Source of the DNA: an uncultured Sutterella sp. | Lineage (GTDB): Bacteria > Pseudomonadota > Gammaproteobacteria > Burkholderiales > Burkholderiaceae_F | DNA length: 49,259 bases | Assembly: GCA_900544255.1 (NCBI GenBank) | Contig: UQUM01000015.1 | Coordinates: 1-49,259 of the forward strand | Direction of reading: 5' to 3' | Shown: positions 25,096 to 33,994 of the stretch, in pieces | How positions within the stretch are numbered: the first letter of the stretch is position 1 | Layout: each line of letters starts with the position of its first letter | Position numbers and translations under genes: made by a program | The notes under the pieces: model-generated | Told to the model about the DNA's origin: nothing | Databases searched by the model: none | Seen by the model: only the letters and a program-made list of their open reading frames with translations

Positions 25096-26259
25096 TCAGA
25101 GCGCGGCGTGCAGCACGGCGAGAATCCCGTCCCGATCCATCGGTCGGAACGATTTTTCCATCGGGCGCCGGATGGCGGCCAGATGATCCGCCATTGCTTC
25201 AAAATGTTCGTCCGTGATGCCGACTTCCGTGAGGGTGGCGGGCATGCCGATCGAGCGGAAGAAGTCTGCCGTGAGGTCGACGGCTTTTCGTGCGGTCGTC
25301 ATGGCGTTGCCATCGGCAGATAAGCCCCAGACCCGTACGCCGTACTGCGCAAAGCGCGGGGCCGTTGCATCCGTTAATGTCCACCGCATCCAGTGCGGGG
25401 TAATGATGGCCAACCCCGTACCGTGCGTGATGTCGTAAAAGGCCGAGAGCTCGTGTTCGATCCCGTGGCAGGGCCAAGGACTTCCTGTGCGGCCCATCGC
25501 GAGGAGTCCGCAACAACCGAAGGAACTGGCGGCCATCAGTTCGCCTCGCGCTTTAAGATTCTCGGGATGCGCAAGGGCAATCGGCGTGAATTTGATGACC
25601 GTCCGCATCAGTGCTTCAGAGAGGCTGTCGGTGAGGTCGTTGCCTTCGGCGACAAAATACTGCTCAAAAACGTGCGACAGAATGTCGCAGGCTCCGGCCG
25701 CCGTTTGGCCGGCCGGTACCGTGACGGTATAGGCGGGATCGCAGAACGACACCGCAGGAAAGAGAAGCGGCGATTTGAGAGAGAGCTTTTCTTTCGTCTC
25801 CGGGTTGGAAATCACGGCGCAGCCGTCGTACTCGCTCCCCGTGGCCGCGAGCGTCAGAACGGCGACGACGGGAAGTGCCCGGATGACGGAGGCCTTCTTT
25901 TTGACGAGATCCCAAACGTCCCCCTCAAAACAGGCGCCGGCGGCTACGGCTTTGGCCGCATCAATGACGCTGCCCCCGCCCAACGCGACGATGACGTCAA
26001 TTTTTTCATCGCGGCAGATCGCAACGCCCCGGCGCACGGAATCGATTTTGGGATTCGGGGCAATGCCCGACAATTCCGAAAGGCGGCAACGGGGAAGCAG
26101 CGCCTTGACTTTATCGAGGAGGCCCATGCGCCGAACGCTGCCGCCTCCCGTCACGAGAAGCACGTTGGAGCCGAATTGTTCAACGGCCGCCGTGAGGCCG
26201 CTGATGACGCCTTCGCCGAAAACGAGGCGGGTGGGGAGATTCAATTCAAAAGGAAGCAT
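25096..26259 (-). CDS. Iron-containing (group III) alcohol dehydrogenase, second copy
   Basis: A 387-residue protein starting at ATG 26259 (MLPFELNLPTRLVFGEG); the frame extending to 26325 covers the neighbouring terminator. It has the same landmarks as the copy at 20046: GGGSVIDAAKAVAAG for NAD(P), GACDILSHVFEQYF and CHGIEHELSAFYDITHG for the metal. The two copies align without gaps over long stretches, for example AGQTAAGACDILSHVFEQYF against ASQTAAGSADIMSHTFEQYF. It is the first gene of an operon with a TtrSR-like pair, an unusual coupling of a fermentative-type dehydrogenase with a respiratory-type sensor. Confidence 0.9.
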   Translation of the reverse strand: MLPFELNLPTRLVFGEGVISGLTAAVEQFGSNVLLVTGGGSVRRMGLLDKVKALLPRCRLSELSGIAPNPKIDSVRRGVAICRDEKIDVIVALGGGSVIDAAKAVAAGACFEGDVWDLVKKKASVIRALPVVAVLTLAATGSEYDGCAVISNPETKEKLSLKSPLLFPAVSFCDPAYTVTVPAGQTAAGACDILSHVFEQYFVAEGNDLTDSLSEALMRTVIKFTPIALAHPENLKARGELMAASSFGCCGLLAMGRTGSPWPCHGIEHELSAFYDITHGTGLAIITPHWMRWTLTDATAPRFAQYGVRVWGLSADGNAMTTARKAVDLTADFFRSIGMPATLTEVGITDEHFEAMADHLAAIRRPMEKSFRPMDRDGILAVLHAAL

Positions 26260-26325
26260 GGAGTCGTCCGCAGAAAAAAGTTTGGCGGGACGAATTCTAA
26301 AGGCGGCCGGCCCGGGCGTAGGCAC

Positions 26326-26351
26326 AAAAAAGGCCCGGAGCCCCGAGCCTT
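26326..26351 (-). terminator. Terminator between the small repeat protein and the dehydrogenase operon
   Basis: On the minus strand AAGGC...GCCTT with inner CGGGG/CCG pairs, followed by TTTTT. Confidence 0.75.
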
Positions 26352-26370
26352 TGTGAAAAGAGAATGCGGA

Positions 26371-26649
26371 TTATTTGCCCGCAAGACGCCGGTAAAGCGC
26401 TTCTTTTTCGTTGATGCGCTGCATCACCTGATCCTGGCGGGAGGTTTTCGTCGTACCTTCGCCGCGGCCGGTGTTGAGACGGTCATAGACGTCTTCCTTG
26501 TCGGCGACGTGCTGCATCACGGCGTCTCGGCGAGCTTTCTGAGCTTCTTCGGCATGATCGACGATGTTGCCGGCTTCTTTATGAAAGGCAACCTTGTCGG
26601 CAACGCGTTTCATGGCGGCGTTGTCGGTGAGTTTTTCGAGTTTTGTCAT
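26371..26649 (-). CDS. Hypothetical small protein with three helical repeats
   Basis: A 92-residue protein (ATG 26649, weak SD) that I do not recognise. It is charged, predicted all-helical, and built from three copies of a roughly 20-residue unit: AAMKRVADKVAFHKEAGN, AVMQHVADKEDVYDRLN and QVMQRINEKEALYRRLAGK. The consensus is xMqrvaDKexxyxrL. There is no signal peptide or membrane segment. It is followed by its own terminator. The upstream open frame to 26847 is not protein-like. A structural or nucleic-acid-binding role is possible, but that is a guess. Confidence 0.6.
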   Translation of the reverse strand: MTKLEKLTDNAAMKRVADKVAFHKEAGNIVDHAEEAQKARRDAVMQHVADKEDVYDRLNTGRGEGTTKTSRQDQVMQRINEKEALYRRLAGK

Positions 26650-27157
26650 GGCTTCAGTGGCTTTCTTACGTGGGTTCGAAAGCCGCTCCCTAGTGTGGTT
26701 GCGTCTGTCCCGCGAGGAGGAGACGGACGAGAAAATTATCCTTTTTATCAGGGGCGTCATCGTAGGCTTCTTTCGAAAAAACGAAAGGGTCTGTACGGTA
26801 AAAACGCCCCAGGCTTTAGCTTTTGAGCAAATAGTGACAGGGTGCACGGTAAACGGAATCCGTAAAGTACCTTACGGAGCCTGATCTCCGTCAAGCTTTG
26901 CCGTTGTTAGCAGGGAAAAAAATTACGTCGTAAGTCGGAAGTCGTACTCCGCAAAGAATTCTTTTTATGTGAAAAATTCGGAGGAACCTGGGTAAACTGC
27001 TTAGCGTTATTCATGGAAGGTAATAACGGTTTACCCTGATGGCAAAGGAAATTAACGGTGAGAATAATTCTCAATAACGCTCCCTCAGGGGGCATTTTGT
27101 GCGGGAGTTAATTCCTTGTAGGGAAGTCCTCTCGCGCTTTAAGAGAGAGGATTCATC
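26650..27157. other. 508-bp intergenic region before the TorA-like reductase
   Basis: No gene is seen. It holds a short dyad CTTTCG/CGAAAG (26770-26787), a hairpin TCCGTAA/TTACGGA (26859-26878) without a T run, and the Fur-like palindrome at 27059-27073. It must carry the promoters of the divergent repeat protein and reductase genes. Confidence 0.5.
27059..27073. promoter_or_regulatory. Fur-box-like palindrome upstream of the molybdoenzyme gene
   Basis: TGAGAATAATTCTCA is a perfect 7-1-7 palindrome, two symmetrical changes from the Fur consensus TGATAATNATTATCA and close to known TGAGAATNATT-type Fur sites. It is centred about 92 bp before ATG 27158. Confidence 0.55.
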
Positions 27158-29701
27158 ATGACAGAACTTACTCGCCGTTCTTTCCTTGCCGGCGCGGCTG
27201 CCGTGGCGACGGCCCCCGTCGTCGGTACGGCCCACGCCAAAGACACCAAGTTGCCCCGTCCTGACGTGAAGGCGGACTATCCCGCCGCGGGAAAAACGCA
27301 GGCCTTGTTTGACCGTGTTCCGGACGTGGACCCCGATGTTGCGAACAGCGGTACTTTTGACTTCGGAGTTTCGAACTTAAATGAAGGCGAAACCATTACC
27401 GCCACCCGCTGGGGTATTGTGCGCCCGGTCGTGAAGGGCGGTCGCGTCGTGGAATTGAAACCCTTTGAATACGACTACGCGCCGAGTCCCAACATTCAGG
27501 GTCTTGCGGAAATTCCGTACTGCGAAGCCCGCATCCGCTACCCGATGGTGCGTGAAAGCTATTTGAAGTCCGGCCCCAAGAGTAAGGAAAAGCGCGGTGA
27601 AGATAAGTTCGTGCGAGTTTCCTGGGATAAGGCGCTTGAACTCGTCGCCAAAGAACTCACCCGCATGTACGACACCTACGGGCCTTCGTCCGTTTACGGT
27701 TCCAACTACGGCTGGAAATCCACGGGGAGCGTGAACGATCCTTGCGCACTGCAGTACCGTCTGCTGAATTTTATGGGCGGTTTTACCGCAAAGCGCAATT
27801 CCTATTCTTCCGCAGCCGTGAACACCATCCTTCCCTACGTGGTGGGGTCGGGAAACCCCCGCTGCACGGCGTGGGACAACGTGATCGACCACAGCGAACG
27901 CATCGTCTTTTGGGGCTGCAACCCCTTGGTGACAAACGACATCGACTGGTACACGACGCTGCATAACTACGCGGGCTACATGCGTGCCCTTAAAAAGAAG
28001 GGTACGAAGACCTATTGCATCAACCCGGTTTACAACGACACCGCGGAATACATGAAGAGCGAGTGGGTGGCCGTCAACCCCGGCACCGATACCGCCGTCA
28101 TGGCCGCCATGATTTACGAACTCGAAGTGACGGGCGAAGCCGATCACGCGTTCCTCGATAAGTACACGGCGGGGTGGAAGGAATTCCGCGCCTATCTGAT
28201 GGGCGACGAAGACGGCGTCAAGAAAACCCCGGAATGGGCTGCGAAGATTTCCGGCATCAAGGCCGAAACCATCAAGGCCCTCGCGCACGACTTGAAGGCC
28301 CACCGCACGATGCTCATGATCGGCTGGGGTATCCAGCGTATTGATTACGGCGAACAGTTCCACTGGATGCTCGTCACTCTGGCGGCGGCCTTGGGGCAGA
28401 TCGGTCTTCCCGGCGGCGGCTTCGGTACGAGCTACCACTACTCTTCGGGCGGCGCGCCTCTTGCAAACGGCCCCTTCGTGGGCGGCATTCCGAGTAAGGT
28501 CGCCCCGGTCCGTCCCGTGAAGCCCTGGCAGGGCAGCAAGGTGCTGCACGTCGCGGCCATTACGGATGCGCTCGAACACCCGGGCGCCGTGCGCGACTTT
28601 GACGGCAAGAAGGAAACGTACCCGCACTTCCGCATGATTATGTGGGCGGGCGGTAATCCCTTCGCGCATCACCCCGACACGTTCCGCTTGGAACGCGCGT
28701 GGAAAAAGCCCGATACGGTCGTCGTCACCGACGTGGTTTGGACGGCGACGGCGCGCCATGCCGACATCGTGCTCCCGGCGTGCACGTTCTTGGAACACAA
28801 CGATATTTCGGTCATCGGCACCAATTCCTGCGACGGCGTGGTGGCGATGCACCAGGCGATTAAGCCGCAGTACGAAAGCCGCAGCGACTATTGGATCTAC
28901 AGCCAGCTGGCGAAGAAACTCGGGTTTGAAAAGGAATTCACCGAAGGCCGTACCGAAATGCAGTGGATCGAAAAGATCTACAACGATGCCCGCGGCATGA
29001 GCGACGTGTACGACATCACGATGCCCGACTTCAAGACCTTCTGGGAAAAGGGTTTCCATCTCTATGACGTGCCGGAAGAAGCACGCCGGTATGTGTCCTT
29101 TGCGGAATTCCGTGCCGATCCCCAGGCGAATAAGTTGAATACCGAATCCGGCCTCATTCAGCTTTACAGTCCGAAGATTGCCGGGTACAAGTACGACGAC
29201 TGCCGCGGTCATGCGATGTACTTTAAGCCCGCCGAGGGGACGGCCTCGGCGACGAAGGACTATCCGCTGGCTCTGATGGCTCCGAAGGGTCGCTACCGTA
29301 TGCACAGCCAGTTGGACTGCGTCAACAATCGTCAGCGCGGCAAGATCGAAGACCGCGAACCCGTGTGGATCAATCCGAAGGATGCCGCATCCCGCAAGAT
29401 CGAGAGCGGCGACGTCGTTTTGGTCAAGAGTCGCCGCGGTGCGATGTTGGCGGGGGCGATCGTCACCGAACGCGTCAAGCCCGGCGTCATCGTCGTGCAG
29501 CACGGCGCGTGGTTTGATCCGAGGAAAACCCCGAAGGGACGCATCGACGTGGAAGGGAATTCCAACTCTCTCACGATCGATAAACCGACGTCGAAATTGG
29601 CGCGCGGCAACGTTTCTTCCACGGGTAACGTCGAAGTGACGAAGTGGACGGACGAATTGCCGCCGGTGACGGTTTTCGTGCAGCCGCGCCGCAAGCTCTA
29701 A
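27158..29701 (+). CDS. Periplasmic molybdopterin oxidoreductase, TorA/DorA/BisC type (TMAO/DMSO-reductase-like)
   Basis: An 847-residue protein with a twin-arginine signal (RRSFLAGAAAVATAPVVGTAHA). No N-terminal [4Fe-4S] cysteine motif follows, which places it in the TorA/BisC branch. The probable Mo ligand is Ser188 in YGSNYGWKSTGSV, aligned with TorA's GWKS. Further family segments are WGCNPLVTNDIDW, GWGIQRIDYGEQFHW, GGGFGTSYHYSSGGAP and the C-terminal pterin domain with INPKDAASRKIESGDVV. It would reduce an S- or N-oxide in the periplasm. No TorC/DorC cytochrome or TorD chaperone gene is adjacent, so the electron donor must lie elsewhere. SD AGAGAGG precedes ATG; a terminator follows. Confidence 0.85.
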   Translation: MTELTRRSFLAGAAAVATAPVVGTAHAKDTKLPRPDVKADYPAAGKTQALFDRVPDVDPDVANSGTFDFGVSNLNEGETITATRWGIVRPVVKGGRVVELKPFEYDYAPSPNIQGLAEIPYCEARIRYPMVRESYLKSGPKSKEKRGEDKFVRVSWDKALELVAKELTRMYDTYGPSSVYGSNYGWKSTGSVNDPCALQYRLLNFMGGFTAKRNSYSSAAVNTILPYVVGSGNPRCTAWDNVIDHSERIVFWGCNPLVTNDIDWYTTLHNYAGYMRALKKKGTKTYCINPVYNDTAEYMKSEWVAVNPGTDTAVMAAMIYELEVTGEADHAFLDKYTAGWKEFRAYLMGDEDGVKKTPEWAAKISGIKAETIKALAHDLKAHRTMLMIGWGIQRIDYGEQFHWMLVTLAAALGQIGLPGGGFGTSYHYSSGGAPLANGPFVGGIPSKVAPVRPVKPWQGSKVLHVAAITDALEHPGAVRDFDGKKETYPHFRMIMWAGGNPFAHHPDTFRLERAWKKPDTVVVTDVVWTATARHADIVLPACTFLEHNDISVIGTNSCDGVVAMHQAIKPQYESRSDYWIYSQLAKKLGFEKEFTEGRTEMQWIEKIYNDARGMSDVYDITMPDFKTFWEKGFHLYDVPEEARRYVSFAEFRADPQANKLNTESGLIQLYSPKIAGYKYDDCRGHAMYFKPAEGTASATKDYPLALMAPKGRYRMHSQLDCVNNRQRGKIEDREPVWINPKDAASRKIESGDVVLVKSRRGAMLAGAIVTERVKPGVIVVQHGAWFDPRKTPKGRIDVEGNSNSLTIDKPTSKLARGNVSSTGNVEVTKWTDELPPVTVFVQPRRKL

Positions 29702-29742
29702 AAATGCGTCAAAGATGCCCGTTTAATGGGTGTCGTTGACTG

Positions 29743-29787
29743 AAACGGAGTTGCCGGAGGGGAGACCTTCTGCACTCCGTTTTTTTA
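29743..29787 (+). terminator. Rho-independent terminator after the TorA-like gene
   Basis: Stem AAACGGAGT with ACTCCGTTT around a 22-nt loop, followed by a T run. Confidence 0.8.
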
Positions 29788-29885
29788 TTTTTCAAGCAAC
29801 GGAAAATGGCGTGAAATGTTTGTCGGTTCGTGAAAAGCTTCGCGTACAATCCGCGCTCTCTTGTATTTCCTTCCGTATCGTAACA

Positions 29886-32800
29886 ATGAACTACCAATCT
29901 TTAGCCAAGCTCGAAAAGAAACTTGCCGGCTACCCGCAGAAAGCGCGTGATTTTCTTTTTGCGCTCGTATCGGATCCGTGGCAGGTGAAGCGCGACAATC
30001 TTCAGCAGTTGGCTCGGTCGTTCGGAATGACGTTGTTGCAGGGGCAGAATATTCTCGTTAAGTTGCATGCCGACGGTTTCATCACGGAAGGTTCCGTTGA
30101 GATTGCGTCGGAGTACTGCGGCAGTTGGCGTCTGAAACTTGCGCCCGAAGCGATGTTTGCCGCCCTCAAGGCCATGCGGCCGTCGGATGTGACGACGTGC
30201 CGCTATGAAGCCGTCTACGCCGACGGGGTGTCTGAACCGGAGAAGGCCGCTTGTCGGGCGGCGGATTATGAGGGGCTGCTTCTTCTCATGGTCACGGAAA
30301 AACCGGCCGCTCAAAAGATCCCCGACGGCGTTGCAAAAGCCTCCGCAGTGCTTCAGGATCGTTTTGAGAATCTGTGGCTCGAGATGATCCGCAATCCTCG
30401 TTGGAAGAATTTTTTTGCCGTACTGCCGCAGACTTGGGCAAGTCAGTTGGTGTTTGACCTGTGGCGGCACACGGCGGACGACTGTTCGTGGGCGGAAGTT
30501 GAGGCCATCGTCTCCGCGACGCAGGCCATGGCGGTGACTGAAGAAGAAAAAGCGAAGGTATCGGACTGGGCGACCTTTCGGCGTTTTTGGCGGGAGGGCC
30601 ACCCTGAAGACCAATTAAAGCGCATGAAGACGACGTCCCAGCATTTCTATCTCATGCAGGCCGTGGTGAGTCTCTTGACGGGCGACGCTGAGGCGGCGAT
30701 GAAAGCGGCTAAAAAAGGACTGCGGGAACGCCCCTACGAAAATTACAAATACTTCTGCGGCTATTGGGAAAATTTTGTCTACGGGCTCGCGCTTTATGCA
30801 GACCGACAGACGCCGACGACGCAGCGTTCCATGGGGCCGATCGTCAGAAACATTGAAAAGCTTTACGCCATGGAAGCGGTGTTGGGGCTTTTTGCCTTGC
30901 TGGGAAGTCACTCGGAGCCGGGGAAGGTATTGCCCGGCAATTGGACGCGGCGGCTGGGTATGAAAGAGGGGCCGTCCGTCGCCATATTGGCGTTGCCTGC
31001 CTTTGCATTTCATGTAAGTTGTGTGTTTGACCGCGAGCCGGGGACGGCGGTCACCAATGCCGTGAAAGCGGTGGCCAAAGATTACCCGGTGATTGAGCAG
31101 CTTTGGACGGCAGTGACGGATCCGGGTTCGGAAAAGTTGAATGAGTATGAACAATCCTTCGGGATGAAACCCCTCATCGCTTATCAGCGGCGCGCCGAAC
31201 CTTGGGAGGCCGCACTGCAGGAACTGATGGACTTTACGGCGCTCGCCGCGAAGAAAAAGCCCGCCGATGCAGAGATCGGCCCCGCCGCCCGCGTTTATTA
31301 CCTTCTTAATACGGAGGATTGGCAGCTGACGCCTCGTCTGCAGAAAACAAAAAACGGCACCAGGTGGAGCGCAGGGCGCGACATCGGAATGAAGACCTTT
31401 ATGGAAAAGGCGGCCGACGCCATGACGCCGCAGGACTGCCGGGTGGCTGATGCACTCTCGTCGTATCGGGGGTGGGGTAACTCTGTGTATTACGAGTGGA
31501 ACAAGGGGCGGGCGATGGCCGCCCTCATCGGACACCCGTATGTGTATGACGCAACGGATTCCGCACGACACCTTGAAATTGTGAAGGGTGAACTGCAACT
31601 TTCCGTCACGAAGGAAGGTGAAGGGTTTGCGGTTCACACCAACATTGAAAAAGCAAAGGTTTTTGCCGAGTGCGCCGTGAGAGTGCCCGAAGATGGCAAG
31701 GTGGCAGTGATTGAGATTTCGGATGAAAAACGAAAGTTCCTCGACACCTTCAAAAAAGCCGGGAATCTGCCGAAAGAAGCCGAACCGATGCTCACCACGA
31801 TTTTGGAGCGCCTCTCGATGCGCATGCCCGTGATGAGCGAACTGCTGAAAAATTCGGAAGCCCTCGCAAAACAAAAGGGCGACAGCCGGATTACGCTGCA
31901 GATTTCGCCCGCGGGCGACGGTTTTGCCGTGCGTGCGGTGGTGCGGCCGGCGGCTGGGGCTGCGGTGGTCTGTGAACCGGGAAAGGGCCTCGAATACCTG
32001 GCGGTCAACGTCGAAGGAAAACCCGTGCAGGTTGCGCGCAGCCTCAAAAAGGAAAAGGCGGCCTTTGCGTCGCTCGTGGAGAAACTCTCGTTCTTGGACG
32101 ACAGTCGGGAAGAGGAGACGCGTTGGCAGGTGACGACCGAAGGGTGCCTTGAACTCTTAAACGCCGTTTTTGGTTTGAAGGACGTAACGGTAGAGTGGCC
32201 TGAAGGCGTCAAATTCCGCGTGACGCATGCCGCGTTGGGGTTTGCAGACCTGCAGCTTTCCGTCAACCGCATGGGAAATTGGTTCGAGGTTTCAGGGGCC
32301 GTCGCCTTGGACGGCAAAACGAAATTGAAGGTGACGGAACTCTTGCGTCTCGTGCGTGAAGCGAAGGGCAATTTCATCGAACTCGGCAAGGGGGATTTCG
32401 TCGCACTTACCGAAAGCCTCAAAAAGCAGCTCGCGGCGTTGGACCGCGTCGCAGGCGGCTCCGGCACCAAAACGCCTCAGGTGTCTGTTTTCAATACGGG
32501 ACTTTTGGGCGAACTCGAGAAGAACGGGGCGGAAATTAAGGCGGACAAGGCGTTCCGAGATCTTCAGGAGCGGGTAAACGAGGCGGCGGACGTTGACGTG
32601 CCGGTGCCTGCGGGACTCACGGCGGAACTTCGAGACTATCAAGAAGAGGGTTTTCGCTGGATGTCGCGTTTGGCGGCCTGGGGGGCGGGGGCGGTACTCG
32701 CCGACGACATGGGGCTCGGGAAAACCGTGCAGACGATTGCGGTGCTCGCGTCGCGTGCGGCGCAGGGGCCGCAGTTGGTGGTAGTACCCGCGTCGGTACT

Positions 32801-33992
32801 TTTAAATTGGCGCGATGAGTTGACGCGTTTTGCGCCGAGCCTGAAGCAGGTGATTTTGAACCTCGCGGGCGACCGCGCCGACGTTCTTAAAAAAGCGAAG
32901 GCGGGAACGGTGGTCGTCACGACTTACGGGATTCTCACGAGTGAAGTGGAGACGTTGGCCGAAAAGACGTGGACGACCGCGGTTTTTGACGAAGCGCACA
33001 ACGTTAAGAACAAAGAAACAAAATCCTTTAAGGCGGCGGCCGAAGTGAAGGCCGATTTCCGCATCATGCTTACCGGGACGCCGCTGCAGAACCACTTGGC
33101 GGAAATCTGGGCGCTCTTTGAAATTGCGGTGCCGGGCTTGTTGGGGAGCTTCAATCGCTTCACGGATCGCTTCGTGCTCCCCATTGAACGCGATAAAGAC
33201 CGCGATCAGCAGCGCCTTTTAAAGCGCCTTGTGTCGCCTTTTATTTTGCGCCGCACGAAGACCGACGTGTTGAACGAACTTCCTGAAAAAACGGAGATGA
33301 CCGTCAAAGTCGAACTCGCGGCGGAAGAAAAGGCGCTTTACGAGGAACTGCGCGAAGAAACGCAGGTGAGTCTTGAAAACGGGGAAATCAATGCCATGCA
33401 GGCGTTGACGTCCCTGATGCGTCTGCGGCAGGCGGCATGTTCGGCCGAACTCATTGATCCGGCGCTCACGATTCCGTCTTCCAAGACGCAGGCCTTCCTG
33501 AAATTGGCGGACGAATTGATTGTAAACCGGCACCGTGCCCTGGTCTTCAGTCAGTTTACGAGCCATTTGGCGTTGATCCGCCGAGCGTTGGATGAAAAGG
33601 GCATCAAGTATCTGTACCTTGACGGCTCGATGTCGCCTGCGCAGCGTATGAAGCTCGTGGAAGCCTTTGAAAACGGGGAGATGCCCTTGTTCCTCATCAG
33701 CCTGAAGGCAGGGGGCACCGGGTTGAATTTGACGGCGGCGGACTACGTCATTCACATGGATCCGTGGTGGAACCCGGCGATTGAGAATCAGGCGAGCGAC
33801 CGCGCGTACCGCATCGGGCAGGAACGCCCTGTGACGATTTACCGCTTGATTGCCGCGGGCACGGTGGAAGAAAAGATTCTGAAACTTCACGCGACGAAAA
33901 AATCGTTGGCGGACGCCCTTCTCGAAGGCACGGAAATGTCGAGCCGCCTCGGACGCGAAGAGATTATGGAACTCCTTTCTTTGGCGAAGTGA
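29886..33992 (+). CDS. SNF2-family DNA-dependent ATPase (HepA/RapA-like helicase)
   Basis: A 1368-residue protein starting at ATG 29886 (MNYQSLAKLEKKLAG). About 900 N-terminal residues have no motif I can name; the first 100 look like a winged-helix domain. The C-terminal 450 residues are a complete SNF2 engine: LRDYQEEGFRWM, Walker A DDMGLGKT, FDEAHNVKN (DEAH box), LTGTPLQNH, then FSQFTSHL, LKAGGTGLNL, DPWWNPAIENQASDRAYRIGQ (shown in part) and the C-terminal VEEKIL. These ATPases translocate on duplex DNA and displace RNA polymerase or other proteins. The next gene, a 3'-5' exonuclease, overlaps its stop codon, so the two probably act together in nucleic-acid repair or recycling. Confidence 0.85.
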   Translation: MNYQSLAKLEKKLAGYPQKARDFLFALVSDPWQVKRDNLQQLARSFGMTLLQGQNILVKLHADGFITEGSVEIASEYCGSWRLKLAPEAMFAALKAMRPSDVTTCRYEAVYADGVSEPEKAACRAADYEGLLLLMVTEKPAAQKIPDGVAKASAVLQDRFENLWLEMIRNPRWKNFFAVLPQTWASQLVFDLWRHTADDCSWAEVEAIVSATQAMAVTEEEKAKVSDWATFRRFWREGHPEDQLKRMKTTSQHFYLMQAVVSLLTGDAEAAMKAAKKGLRERPYENYKYFCGYWENFVYGLALYADRQTPTTQRSMGPIVRNIEKLYAMEAVLGLFALLGSHSEPGKVLPGNWTRRLGMKEGPSVAILALPAFAFHVSCVFDREPGTAVTNAVKAVAKDYPVIEQLWTAVTDPGSEKLNEYEQSFGMKPLIAYQRRAEPWEAALQELMDFTALAAKKKPADAEIGPAARVYYLLNTEDWQLTPRLQKTKNGTRWSAGRDIGMKTFMEKAADAMTPQDCRVADALSSYRGWGNSVYYEWNKGRAMAALIGHPYVYDATDSARHLEIVKGELQLSVTKEGEGFAVHTNIEKAKVFAECAVRVPEDGKVAVIEISDEKRKFLDTFKKAGNLPKEAEPMLTTILERLSMRMPVMSELLKNSEALAKQKGDSRITLQISPAGDGFAVRAVVRPAAGAAVVCEPGKGLEYLAVNVEGKPVQVARSLKKEKAAFASLVEKLSFLDDSREEETRWQVTTEGCLELLNAVFGLKDVTVEWPEGVKFRVTHAALGFADLQLSVNRMGNWFEVSGAVALDGKTKLKVTELLRLVREAKGNFIELGKGDFVALTESLKKQLAALDRVAGGSGTKTPQVSVFNTGLLGELEKNGAEIKADKAFRDLQERVNEAADVDVPVPAGLTAELRDYQEEGFRWMSRLAAWGAGAVLADDMGLGKTVQTIAVLASRAAQGPQLVVVPASVLLNWRDELTRFAPSLKQVILNLAGDRADVLKKAKAGTVVVTTYGILTSEVETLAEKTWTTAVFDEAHNVKNKETKSFKAAAEVKADFRIMLTGTPLQNHLAEIWALFEIAVPGLLGSFNRFTDRFVLPIERDKDRDQQRLLKRLVSPFILRRTKTDVLNELPEKTEMTVKVELAAEEKALYEELREETQVSLENGEINAMQALTSLMRLRQAACSAELIDPALTIPSSKTQAFLKLADELIVNRHRALVFSQFTSHLALIRRALDEKGIKYLYLDGSMSPAQRMKLVEAFENGEMPLFLISLKAGGTGLNLTAADYVIHMDPWWNPAIENQASDRAYRIGQERPVTIYRLIAAGTVEEKILKLHATKKSLADALLEGTEMSSRLGREEIMELLSLAK

Positions 33993-33994
33993 TC

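Noticed and set aside
27377..29503. 708-codon open frame antisense to the TorA-like gene
   Set aside because: It mirrors a highly codon-biased real gene. GC-rich third positions suppress stops on the other strand; the translation has no recognisable domain and no SD.
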